64,000 nucleotides of DNA from Burkholderia sp. 4M9327F10 (lineage in GTDB: Bacteria; Pseudomonadota; Gammaproteobacteria; Burkholderiales; Burkholderiaceae). Shown piece by piece: positions 22,779 to 31,212 of this stretch. Under the pieces are notes generated by a model, which worked only from the letters and a program-made list of their open reading frames with translations, made no database searches and was not told the origin of the DNA. Position 1 is the stretch's first letter. Every line of letters begins with the position of its first letter. The stretch is taken from the NCBI RefSeq assembly GCF_005503145.1, contig NZ_SCNV01000037.1:1-64000 (forward strand), read 5' to 3'. The translations under genes were made by a program, and so were the position numbers.

Positions 22779-23052
22779 ATGCACCGCCCGCCATCTGGCG
22801 ATACACCGTACGCCGACGCGCCTCGTTCACCCCACGCCGCGAGTTGCGGATCAACCAATACGGGGTCTGCTGTTGAATCCAGAGCGTGACGGGTTGGTGC
22901 ATCAATGAAAACAGCGCAGTGTCGTCGCGCAACGATGCAATATCGATGGTCCAGGAATAATCGCGCCCAATTCTGGCCGAGCCTCGCGCCCGCAATGGAA
23001 TCAATGCATTTTTGCCGAGCGGCGTCTCCGGTCTACGGCACACCCGCTCCAA
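22777..23052 (-). pseudogene. VgrG N-terminal fragment (type VI secretion spike)
   Basis: About 90 residues resemble the start of a Burkholderiaceae VgrG: PLGKNALIPLRARGSARIGR, DYSWTIDIASLRDD, and LMHQPVTLWIQQQ. A full VgrG is 600 or more residues, and here the frame ends after QMAGGA, next to a terminator and the prophage edge. It is therefore a truncated remnant. The prophage-proximal position suggests that recombination or insertion cut the gene. It faces away from the lipoprotein gene on its right. Confidence 0.6.
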
Positions 23053-23058
23053 AACCGC

Positions 23059-23096
23059 CAGAATCGCAATCCCCCTCCCCGCCAGCCCCTCTCTTG
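23059..23096. repeat. 38-base direct repeat, copy 2
   Basis: Partner of 13952-13989, same orientation, about 32 of 38 positions identical. It lies at or just before the start of the vgrG fragment. Confidence 0.5.
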
Positions 23097-23374
23097 AGTC
23101 TCTGCACTCTTAGTTCAGCCAGGAATGGACCCTTGGTCCCTAGGCTCAGGTCGTTGGCAATGGGCAGGCGAATTTGCGGGAGTCCACACCTCGAAACCAC
23201 GGCGTATTACTTGTCTACCATTCCGTCTAATTGGGGGTAACAGGTCCGCCACACAAACGCCAAATGTCTTGTGGTATCGTGCGCTTGTCTGACAAACCGA
23301 TCTTTAAAAATGACTTAACAATGTGCGGCGGATCTTTGTGTGCCGCATCGAGAAAAACTCGTTACCCGACACCC

Positions 23375-24358
23375 ATGAAAATCAAGCTCCTTTGGATCGC
23401 ATCGTTGGCACTCAGTCTACTGTCTGCCTGTGCCGATATGCCGAATGCATCGATTCCCGCTCCGCCTTCTTATGCTTCCACCGAGTGCGGACGCAATTTT
23501 ACGAGTAGCGGCGATCCGCGTAATGGCGCCACTTTGGCGACATTCGTGAAACTCCAGGATCTGGATGTCCATAGCGCGATTGGGCAGGTTGAAAAAATCG
23601 CCATGGATCAAGGAATGCAGGTCGGCGCGGATCAGGTCGACAATACCTTCGGCAAAGTGACGATAATCGTAAAAGACCCAGCTGGAGGGCATGATTATCC
23701 GATGATCGCCGGCGCGCAGAAGTCGTCGGGGCGTCTGACGCTTATCGCCCAATTGACCCGTGACCAGATTGTCGATCCCAACGTGATGCGCGACCGCATG
23801 TGTAACGTCATTGCGAATGTGAAGATGGACGCAGCGGGTGCGAGCGTCGCCGCGGCCGCGCAAAGCAAGCTCGGAACCGGCCAGATTATAGATATTAAAG
23901 CGGTGGATTTGGCAAACGAGGTGGCTGAAGCATTGCGGCAAAAGCAGGACTCCACCGATGTCACGATGAAATATGCTGGCAAGGTATATCGAATTGATGG
24001 AAGGGTAATGCGGCCTACTTCGGGAATGGCATTGTATGGCGACGTGCAAATGGCCAGCGCCACCAGATCCTTCAGCATTCCGTATATCACTGAAGTTCAT
24101 GCCGGCCTGCTGGGAATTGGCCCAATGGTCCAGACCAGGGTTCAGATCATGTGTCACTCCGCGCCCGATCAATATTCGCGCTTTTTGGCCTTGCGCAATG
24201 GAGACTACGCGACGTTAATCGCGAAGGTGACTAATTTCAATGGTAAAGGCCGGCCGAAGTCGATGATCGTCGACAATCCGCTGACGACGACAGGGTCCAT
24301 TCTTACTGACCAGTCGTATGGCGGCATTCTCAACGTGGATTGTTCGTTCGAGAAATAA
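23375..24358 (+). CDS. Hypothetical lipoprotein
   Basis: A 327-residue protein with a lipoprotein signal peptide: basic start MKIKLLW, hydrophobic core, and lipobox LLSAC with the cysteine near residue 18. The mature part is mostly soluble, with repeated alpha/beta stretches (GQVEKIAMDQGMQVGADQVD, TRDQIVDPNVMRDRMCNV) and a late beta-rich half (KVYRIDGRVMRP, SFSIPYITEVHAG). I do not recognise the family. Start 23375 gives the signal peptide; an upstream in-frame extension does not. It lies between a vgrG remnant and a DUF4157 effector-like gene, so it may belong to that toxin island. Confidence 0.75.
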   Translation: MKIKLLWIASLALSLLSACADMPNASIPAPPSYASTECGRNFTSSGDPRNGATLATFVKLQDLDVHSAIGQVEKIAMDQGMQVGADQVDNTFGKVTIIVKDPAGGHDYPMIAGAQKSSGRLTLIAQLTRDQIVDPNVMRDRMCNVIANVKMDAAGASVAAAAQSKLGTGQIIDIKAVDLANEVAEALRQKQDSTDVTMKYAGKVYRIDGRVMRPTSGMALYGDVQMASATRSFSIPYITEVHAGLLGIGPMVQTRVQIMCHSAPDQYSRFLALRNGDYATLIAKVTNFNGKGRPKSMIVDNPLTTTGSILTDQSYGGILNVDCSFEK

Positions 24359-24792
24359 TTTTTAATGCCGTCTCGACTATGCGGGCTACCTCCGGTGGGA
24401 TTGGGCGGGAGTTCGCATTCGTCCTTCACCGTAAAGCAATTGTGGCCAGACAGGCTGCCAGTCGAACCATGTCGCTCGCAGCCGTGTGGCCACTTCTGGC
24501 ATCGGCGTCAGTACAAGGCCCAAGTCATTCGCCGGCTCACCGGCCCGTGATTTGGCCGTTTCCTGTCGGTCGCATCGTTACCGCCAGCTCGTTGGCCACG
24601 GTGAACCGCTGAAATCCCTCATTAGGAATGTCCGAGGCATAGATGATGCCGATGCACCACACCATCCTGAACGACCGCCGGCACGTGAGCAGCACCATCC
24701 ATAACCGTAACCGACAACTCGAAGAAAAAACTGGTCTGCTTCTGGCGCAGGCAAAAACTCCAAGTAGCCTTCCGCAAGATTTCTTGCTCGAG
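24359..24792. other. Intergenic stretch without a supported gene
   Basis: About 430 bases with only short, motif-free frames. Nothing further is recognised. Confidence 0.45.
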
Positions 24793-26517
24793 CTATTTAT
24801 TTCCCTCGAAATCGTACCTCTCAGGCTTAAAGCCCTTATATTTCTCGGGAATTTTTAGAGCGTCTTCGTCCTCTGCAGTTAAAATCAATTCGAACTCTTG
24901 CCCTGGAAGTACTGGCGTCTCCTGATCTCCCTGCTTGAACCCGGCTTTTATGTAAGAATCTTTTGCGGAATATGCCGAGGTTACTCCTATGGAACTGCCA
25001 GGTTTTTCACTTAGTAATATTTTTACCGCAGCCAAAAGAGCGCTGCCGCCACCTTTAATTTCCGGATTCCCAATCAGCCACCGCAAATATAAAGAATCTT
25101 CAGTCTCTTCGTTCTCTTCAGTCTCTACAATTAATACACCTACCAGCTCATCCGTCTCTTCATTAACCGCTTTAATCCTCCACTGCCCTTCCTTGACGAA
25201 TGGCTCATGTTCTTCGTCGGCGACATCGGTCGCCACATTAACACCTTCATCGTACTGATCCCAGTTTCTCCCTGACGGCTTCCCACCCCCTCCTTCGCTT
25301 TTGCGTTTCATGTCCAATGCATCTATATCGAGTACGCCCTTGCTCTTTGTTCTACGGAGTTCACCTTGATGCCTCCATTTTTCTGCGATTTCCCTCAATT
25401 TTTCTGGTATTTCTTCGCCTTCCCAATCCTTGATGTTAGCCAAGGAGATTTTATTCAGACCGCCCGGTTGCTGCCCACTCGATTCCGACAATATCTTAAT
25501 AGTCTCCTTCCTGACATACATGGCAGCATCACCTGAAAAATCACGCTCCTTCCCGTTTAATGGAATTATTTTCAAAACGCGCAACCATTGATATACTTTA
25601 TTTCCCTCTTTATCTTCCGCTCTTTTTTCGCGATTCTCCTGATTCGATCCGCGCCTTGAAATAACGACCGGTGCATCATCAATCACCAGCATGTCGCCCT
25701 TCTTCAGCTGACCGCCGTCAATTGGTTCAACTTCATTTGCCAGCGCGTCATCGGTCCCAAACAATGATGCGTCCTGCAGTTTGACGATATGCGTGATGCC
25801 CCATTCGACTCTCGCCTCCTGTTGCACTCTTTGAACAGGCAATGCGTCAGCAGTTGTATTCGACGCCGGCCTCAGGGGGAAATCCGGCGCTTTGTCCATC
25901 CTTTGCAAGGCCATTGCCCCCATCAAATCCGCTTCCCTCTCCAGGCCAGCATCATCATTCACCGTCGCACCCTGCATCTGCAACGTAGGCTTAACCCGTC
26001 CCTGGGCCTGCTGAACTACATGCCATGCCTCATGCGGCACATGCCGCTCCTGTCCCGGCGCCACATGAATCTCGCTGCCCTGCGCGTAGGCATGCGCCTG
26101 CAGCGAGGCCGGCTTTTGCGAGTTGTAGTGCACCTTCACGTGATCCATGCTCATGCCCGAGAGCGACTCTATCCCTGACTTCAACTGATTGGGCAGGCCG
26201 GTATTGTTGGGTTTTTCTTTGCGCTGCGCGGGCGATAACTCAGCGGGCATTGCGCCGCCTCCTTGCAGTTGAGCTGCCCCGCCAAAGCGCGCATTCATTG
26301 TGTGGCGCTGCGCCGCCATCCGCGGACTGTTCTGAATGGCGTCGCTTAGCGCCCGTTGCTGCAACACGGGCGGGCTGTTATTCATCATCTCGGCCAGTTC
26401 GCGTTGCGCCACCGCCGCTGGCCGGTTGTCCACCAACCTCGGCTCCTGCGTTGCTGTCCCGGCAGTTTTCGTCTGGACGGCATCACAGTCATTTCGTAAT
26501 TGCAGTGATGCACGCAT
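24793..26517 (-). CDS. DUF4157 effector-like protein with GNAT-like C-terminal domain
   Basis: A 574-residue protein. Residues 1-100 are a disordered, Gln/Asn-rich leader. Residues about 107-200 match the DUF4157 domain: LPNQLKSGIESLSGMSMDHV, then the zinc-metalloprotease-type HEAWH at 162-166, and LEREAD as the expected third-ligand region. A beta-rich middle (240-345) has KKGDMLVIDDAPVVISRRG. The C-terminal part, about 440-545, resembles a GNAT fold: NPEIKGGGSALLAA as the acetyl-CoA loop and AKDSYIKAGF as the closing strand/helix. DUF4157 proteins are common cargo or toxins of contractile injection systems. It likely modifies a target by acetylation (inference). Its second half is AT-rich. 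Confidence 0.8.
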   Translation of the reverse strand: MRASLQLRNDCDAVQTKTAGTATQEPRLVDNRPAAVAQRELAEMMNNSPPVLQQRALSDAIQNSPRMAAQRHTMNARFGGAAQLQGGGAMPAELSPAQRKEKPNNTGLPNQLKSGIESLSGMSMDHVKVHYNSQKPASLQAHAYAQGSEIHVAPGQERHVPHEAWHVVQQAQGRVKPTLQMQGATVNDDAGLEREADLMGAMALQRMDKAPDFPLRPASNTTADALPVQRVQQEARVEWGITHIVKLQDASLFGTDDALANEVEPIDGGQLKKGDMLVIDDAPVVISRRGSNQENREKRAEDKEGNKVYQWLRVLKIIPLNGKERDFSGDAAMYVRKETIKILSESSGQQPGGLNKISLANIKDWEGEEIPEKLREIAEKWRHQGELRRTKSKGVLDIDALDMKRKSEGGGGKPSGRNWDQYDEGVNVATDVADEEHEPFVKEGQWRIKAVNEETDELVGVLIVETEENEETEDSLYLRWLIGNPEIKGGGSALLAAVKILLSEKPGSSIGVTSAYSAKDSYIKAGFKQGDQETPVLPGQEFELILTAEDEDALKIPEKYKGFKPERYDFEGNK

Positions 26518-26812
26518 GGGGTGGCCTTTGTCGATGAGTGACGTTATCGATATGACTGCGTGATCATAACCTCATTTATCTTGACTCGATCAAACCGGCT
26601 TCTTTCGCTATCGAGTACAGGACAAGCGACAAGTCCTCTTCGTGAAGTTTCCCTTGTCCCCACAACCAGCTAGTCGCCTAGAGACAATCGCTGCGCGGAC
26701 GTCTACGGCCATGCGCTTGTGGCTTACCAATGTTGAAGCAACGCGACAGGCGCGTCACGACCCTCAAGTGCCGCTGCTGTTGCACACGTGAACGACCATA
26801 GTTCACCTTGGA
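26518..26812. other. Intergenic stretch without a supported gene
   Basis: This is the region upstream of the DUF4157 gene. No gene, repeat or clear promoter is recognised. Confidence 0.4.
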
Positions 26813-27034
26813 TCAGTCGTTCGCGCGATGACAAGATGTTGTGCCTGTAGCCATCCGGTGACGATTTTTCGCAAGCTTTCGTGTGTGAGCGCGAGCCGCA
26901 CGCGGGTTATCTTGTAGACGGTGTGCGACCGCCGGCGCGGAAAAGTTGACGCGTTCGGCGATGCGTCGCCAAATTGTTCTTCTGCACCAACTCAAGAATA
27001 TGACGGTCGAGATCGTCAAGCATGCAATTCATGC
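26813..27034 (-). pseudogene. Frameshifted Lrp/AsnC family regulator remnant
   Basis: One frame reads MLDDLDRHILELVQKNNLATHR, the typical first helices of an Lrp/AsnC winged helix. The expected continuation, RIAERVNFSAPAV and then HRLQ, is found in a different frame a few bases later. The ligand-binding half is not recognisable. The gene is therefore broken by at least one frameshift and truncated. It sits upstream of nothing obvious but next to pxpA and other amino-acid genes. Confidence 0.6.
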
Positions 27035-27068
27035 GACGGTTCCCAATACTATTTTCCTCAGCGCGCCT

Positions 27069-27836
27069 TCATGCCAATAGTTCGGGCAGTGTGACAACGC
27101 TTATGCCTGCACGACGCAGCGCCTCGTGTAGTTCGATTACGACCGCGACAGCGGTCGGCTCATCGCCGTGAACGCAGAACGTATCAATTCGAGCCGGAAT
27201 CTTCTTACCCGACTCAGAGATGATCGCTTCTTCCTCGATGATGCGGATGACGTGTTCCGCCGCCTTCAGCGGATCTTTGATAACCGCGTTGGGCCGGTCA
27301 CGCGACAGCATCTTACCGTTGTCATCGTAGACACGGTCCACATACGACTCCATGGCGACCCTGAGGTCCACCTGATAAGCCGCCCGGACCATTTGAGAAC
27401 CCGCATTCGCCACATAAATCAAATCCGGGTCGGCCGCCTTGATGCCACGCCCGATAGCCAGCGCGTATTCAATGTCGTCGTGCGCCATATTGTTCAACGC
27501 GCCATGGGGTTTGACGTGCGTCACTGCGCCACCGTTCGAACGTGCGATTGCTTGAAGTGCTCCGATCTGATAGGTGACCAGGTACTCGAGGTCGCGAGCG
27601 CTCATGAATATCTGACGACGCCCGAAACCCCACAAATCATTGAAACCTGGATGTGCGCCCAGCGACACGCCTGATCCCAACGCGAGCTTTACGGTCTCGA
27701 CCATGATCGACGGATCGCCCGCGTGCATTCCGCACGCAATATTCGCCGATCCTATGAGCGGCATCAAAGCCGCATCATGCCCGACACGATATTTCCCGAA
27801 TCCTTCTCCGATATCCGCGTTTAGATTGATTTGCAT
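27069..27836 (-). CDS. pxpA: 5-oxoprolinase subunit A (LamB/YcsF family)
   Basis: A 255-residue LamB/YcsF-family protein, complete. It has the opening NLNADIGEGFG, then NIACGMHAGDP, GAHPGFND, VKPHGALNN and FCVHGDEP near the C-terminus. PxpA works with PxpB and PxpC to hydrolyse 5-oxoproline to glutamate with ATP. The start 27836 has a GGGAGGG ribosome site. No pxpB or pxpC is beside it, which is unusual. It is divergent from a LysR-type gene that probably controls it. Confidence 0.92.
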   Translation of the reverse strand: MQINLNADIGEGFGKYRVGHDAALMPLIGSANIACGMHAGDPSIMVETVKLALGSGVSLGAHPGFNDLWGFGRRQIFMSARDLEYLVTYQIGALQAIARSNGGAVTHVKPHGALNNMAHDDIEYALAIGRGIKAADPDLIYVANAGSQMVRAAYQVDLRVAMESYVDRVYDDNGKMLSRDRPNAVIKDPLKAAEHVIRIIEEEAIISESGKKIPARIDTFCVHGDEPTAVAVVIELHEALRRAGISVVTLPELLA

Positions 27837-27955
27837 ACGTCCCTCCCCCTTTGTCATCCTTGGCGCAACATTGCGTCGGTTCCAAATATAGGTTGATGAT
27901 TCTCTTGCGTCCAATGCAAAATATGCCGCATTCCATATGCACTGGGAGCATAAGC

Positions 27956-28864
27956 ATGATTGACTTGCGGGCGTTAAGTCTTTTCGTGGGCGTGGCGGAG
28001 CGCCTGAACTTATCGCAGGCTGCCAAGGCATTTCACATCAGCCAGTCGGCGCTCTCCCGGCAGATACAAACGTTAGAGCGCGGGTTGGATATCACGCTGT
28101 TCGATCGCGCTGGAAAACGTCTCCTTCTGACGGCAGAAGGCGAAGATCTGCTACCGCGGGCACAAGCGCTTCTCGATCAGGCATACGCTTTGTCGGAACG
28201 AGTGGATGCGGTGGCACGAGGCCGTCTGGGTTTGCTGCGAATCGGGGCAACGCCTCAAACGATCGAAGCGCTTCTGGCGCACGCGCTCATTGACTTCAAA
28301 CAGACGTGGACAGAGATTGAAACCGTCCTGGTCGAAGGTTCTAATGATTTTTTGCTTTCGCAGGTCGAAATCGGCACTGTCCATGTTGCCGTCGCAGCAT
28401 TGCCAGACCATCACGACCTGGAAGGCATCAACCTGTTCACCGCACGGGTTTGCGCGGTCATGGCGCGCTCGCACCCCTTGGCAAAAAAATCCCGCATCGA
28501 AGTGAGCACGCTTCGAGAGCAGCCGTTACTGCTGCTGCAGGAAGGTTTTATGACCCGCAGTCTTTTCGACAGCGCCAGCGCGAAAGCCGGCTTACGTGGG
28601 CACGGCATCCTGGAAAGCAGCAGCATGCATACGCTTTGCGCTCTGGCTCAGGCGGGCCATGGAATCGCTATTGTGTCGTCGACATCAACGCCGCCGCCTG
28701 AATGTGTCGGCATTCCATTGACTGTGAGTGGACGATACCTTCAGCAAACCGTGTCCGCAGTCTGGAATCCGCGCAGGTATAAATCAGGAGTCGTCGATGC
28801 GTTTATCACCGCGCTCGCACAGCATATCGGCACTTCCCCTCACGCTCGTGTATTCCGCGTCTGA
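27956..28864 (+). CDS. LysR family transcriptional regulator
   Basis: A 302-residue LysR-type regulator. The N-terminal winged helix contains RLNLSQAAKAFHISQSALSR and QIQTLERGLDITLFDR. The effector domain starts with GLLRIGATPQTIEALL and includes AVMARSHPLAKK. ATG 27956 follows a GGGAG site. The 120-base intergenic region shared with pxpA carries likely operators, so control of 5-oxoproline use is the simplest guess. Confidence 0.93.
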   Translation: MIDLRALSLFVGVAERLNLSQAAKAFHISQSALSRQIQTLERGLDITLFDRAGKRLLLTAEGEDLLPRAQALLDQAYALSERVDAVARGRLGLLRIGATPQTIEALLAHALIDFKQTWTEIETVLVEGSNDFLLSQVEIGTVHVAVAALPDHHDLEGINLFTARVCAVMARSHPLAKKSRIEVSTLREQPLLLLQEGFMTRSLFDSASAKAGLRGHGILESSSMHTLCALAQAGHGIAIVSSTSTPPPECVGIPLTVSGRYLQQTVSAVWNPRRYKSGVVDAFITALAQHIGTSPHARVFRV

Positions 28865-29150
28865 TCACCTTGCGCCAGCCGCATATATGAGTTGTCCGCG
28901 AATATACCTGGAGCTTTGCCAGGCACTTCAGGAAACGCGAGCATGGATGAGATTTGCGTCGATGACCGCTGTATGTCGATCCCCGGACTTTCGTAGAAAT
29001 GTTGGAACGTCTCTTCTTCCTTGAAGCCGGTTTCCGGGTGTCGATGAAGGTGTTGACGCCGGCATGTCAACTGCGCGTAAAAATCATGTTCCGTCAGCGG
29101 TTGTTTCCAGGGCCTCCCTGTTAGAGCCCGATGAACTGTGCCTTGTTGCC
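28862..29150 (-). pseudogene. M20 peptidase/amidohydrolase remnant (ygeY-like)
   Basis: The segment reads LTEHDFYAQLTCRRQHLHRH and PETGFKEEETFQHF, resembling the first 40 residues of M20 amidohydrolases (typically RR.LH.HPE.gf.E..T). The rest is lost: the frame ends near the LysR gene after about 100 codons, whereas a full enzyme has about 400. It lies directly downstream of dpaL on the same strand, matching the ygeX-ygeY order of E. coli, so a former operon partner seems to have been deleted. Confidence 0.55.
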
Positions 29151-29153
29151 GCT

Positions 29154-30383
29154 TTATTGAACGGAGCTTTCCCGCCACGCCTTCTGACGTGCCAGGACGG
29201 CCTGTGCAGGCTCGCCTACAAGCTCGCGATAAACCGCAGGCGCTGTCGCCCCTTCGGTGCTGACGAGCAGCACCCGGGAGTGGCTATCCAGACCCACTGC
29301 CTGCGCAAGATGCGGATCCTTTGCCAGCACGATAAGCCCCGCCAGACCCGCGGCCCCGGACTCACCCGAAACCACCGGCACGTCCTGCTCATTGCCGGCC
29401 GCAAGCACGCGCATTGCCTCAACGGCATCGTTATCGCTGATCGTCAGAAAATCGTCGATGCAAGGCTGCAGAATCCTCCATGCGAGCGGCGACGCCTCAC
29501 CGCAGGCAAGGCCCGCCATGACCGAATCAACCGACCCGGTCGCGCGGGCAGCGTGGCCGAGCTGGGCGCTCCGGTACAGACAATCGGCCTGCTGCGGTTC
29601 AACCACGATGAAGCGGGGGCGATGCTCACTGTGGAACTCCCACAGATAGCTGGCGACCCCCGCTGCGAGGCCACCCACGCCACCCTGCAGGAAGACATGG
29701 GTAAAAGCGGGCTTGTCCGTCTCGCTGCAGGTTTGCTCGATGATTTCGGCCGCGATGGCGCCATAGCCTTGCATCACATCGCGGGGAATATCCTCGTAGC
29801 CTTCATACGAGGTGTCCGAAACGACGTGCCAGCCATTGTTGTCGGCGAGTCGAGCTGCTTCCTCAACTGACTCGTCGTAATTACCCTTGATACGCACAAT
29901 TTCCGCGCCGTAGGCAGCGATTGCCTGTTCCCGCTCGACGCTGACATGTGCATGCAGCAAGATCACGCAACGGCAGCCGACAGTTTGTGCGGCGGCGGCG
30001 AGCGCCTTGCCATGGTTGCCGTCAGTCGCGCTGATCACAGTGAAATGCTTGAGCAGGTCGCGATACTGGCCGGTGATCAGCGCTTGCGCGTCCAGCCTGT
30101 GCTCTGGCCAGAGTCTAAGAATCAGCCGCACCAAGGCGATCGGAGCGCCCAACGCCTTGAAGCTTCCGAGAGGGGAACGAACTGATTCGTCCTTGATGCT
30201 GATCTGCCCAACATGGAGACTGGCCGCCAAACCCGGCAGATTCCACAGCGGCGTGGCGCCGGTATTGATCTGTTGCCAGTGCGAGAGCCACTCACGACTC
30301 TGCGCAGCAGCCTCGATGCTCAGAATCTGCCTGAGTTCTGGGAAATAGAACGTACGTGAGGCACGTGCATTAGCGGTCAGCAT
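29154..30383 (-). CDS. dpaL: Diaminopropionate ammonia-lyase
   Basis: A fold-type II PLP enzyme of 409 residues. It converts D- or L-2,3-diaminopropionate to pyruvate and two ammonia. The PLP lysine is Lys76 in SPLGSFKALGAP. The family segments TDGNHGKALAAAA, VHVVSDTSYEGYEDIP-like (WHVVSDTSYEGYEDIP) and FLQGGVGGLAAGVA are present, and the length fits. Start 30383 has GGAG upstream. It is divergent from an Lrp-type gene, with a candidate Lrp site in between, and is followed by a broken M20 peptidase gene. Confidence 0.93.
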   Translation of the reverse strand: MLTANARASRTFYFPELRQILSIEAAAQSREWLSHWQQINTGATPLWNLPGLAASLHVGQISIKDESVRSPLGSFKALGAPIALVRLILRLWPEHRLDAQALITGQYRDLLKHFTVISATDGNHGKALAAAAQTVGCRCVILLHAHVSVEREQAIAAYGAEIVRIKGNYDESVEEAARLADNNGWHVVSDTSYEGYEDIPRDVMQGYGAIAAEIIEQTCSETDKPAFTHVFLQGGVGGLAAGVASYLWEFHSEHRPRFIVVEPQQADCLYRSAQLGHAARATGSVDSVMAGLACGEASPLAWRILQPCIDDFLTISDNDAVEAMRVLAAGNEQDVPVVSGESGAAGLAGLIVLAKDPHLAQAVGLDSHSRVLLVSTEGATAPAVYRELVGEPAQAVLARQKAWRESSVQ

Positions 30384-30453
30384 GGCGGTAACTCCGGAAT
30401 TTGGGGTAAAGCAAGGGCAGGCGCGACCTCGAACTTGCCGGACCACGTAAAGA

Positions 30454-30468
30454 CAGAATATTATTTCT
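30454..30468. promoter_or_regulatory. Candidate Lrp-type operator
   Basis: CAGAATATTATTTCT resembles the E. coli Lrp consensus at about 12 of 15 positions. It lies in the 158-base region between divergent dpaL and the Lrp/AsnC gene, the expected place for autoregulation and dpaL control. Confidence 0.4.
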
Positions 30469-30541
30469 TTAGGCATGATGCTTCAGTGCAATTTTCGGCA
30501 CTGAAATGCAAAAACATTCCATCTGATCGCGCTATTTCCGG

Positions 30542-31030
30542 ATGACATTCACCATGACGGCAGCCCTCGACGCGTATGACTACAAGTTGCTCGCAGAGGT
30601 ACAGAGCGATGCACGAATTCCGCAGAATGAGTTGGGCGCACGCGTGAACCTGTCCACTGCAGCGGTGAACCGGCGGCTCAAACGGATGGCTGATGAGGGC
30701 GTCATTGAGAAATACACAGCAGTCGTCGCTCCCGAGAAGGTCGGATATTTGTTGACCATCGTGGCCAACGTGGAAGCGGAGAGCGAACAGATCGACCTGC
30801 TCGATGCCATGCGGCGGTCCTTTGAACTGTGCCCGCAGGTACAGCAGTGCTATTACGTCGCAGGAGAATGGGACTTCGTACTTGTGCTTACCGTGCGTCA
30901 TATGGAGCAATACAACGAACTCGCGCGACAGTTGTTCTTCGCGAATAACAATGTAAAACGATTCAAAACCCTGGTAGCCATGAGCCGGGTCAAGGTGGGC
31001 TTGAATGTGCCGGTTGACGTGGCGCCCTGA
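30542..31030 (+). CDS. Lrp/AsnC family transcriptional regulator
   Basis: A 162-residue regulator. The N-terminal winged helix contains LDAYDYKLLAEVQSDARIPQ and ARVNLSTAAVNRRLKRM; the C-terminal RAM domain contains CYYVAGEWDFVLVLTVRHM. Such proteins bind amino acids and form octamers. Divergent orientation to dpaL makes diaminopropionate or a related amino acid a likely signal (inference). Confidence 0.92.
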   Translation: MTFTMTAALDAYDYKLLAEVQSDARIPQNELGARVNLSTAAVNRRLKRMADEGVIEKYTAVVAPEKVGYLLTIVANVEAESEQIDLLDAMRRSFELCPQVQQCYYVAGEWDFVLVLTVRHMEQYNELARQLFFANNNVKRFKTLVAMSRVKVGLNVPVDVAP

Positions 31031-31212
31031 CGGCGAGCCGGGTACCGGCCCTGCCACCGCCCTGGATAAAGCATGTGCAGTCTCGATAGGTAGGATTGGG
31101 GCCGTGGCTGCTGTCGGCACGCTACATTGAACGCTGATCGCTCTCTAAGCGGATTCGATCGATCCGGCCGAACACGTTGATTTCCCTGGCTCATGAACTT
31201 CGCGGCACTGAA

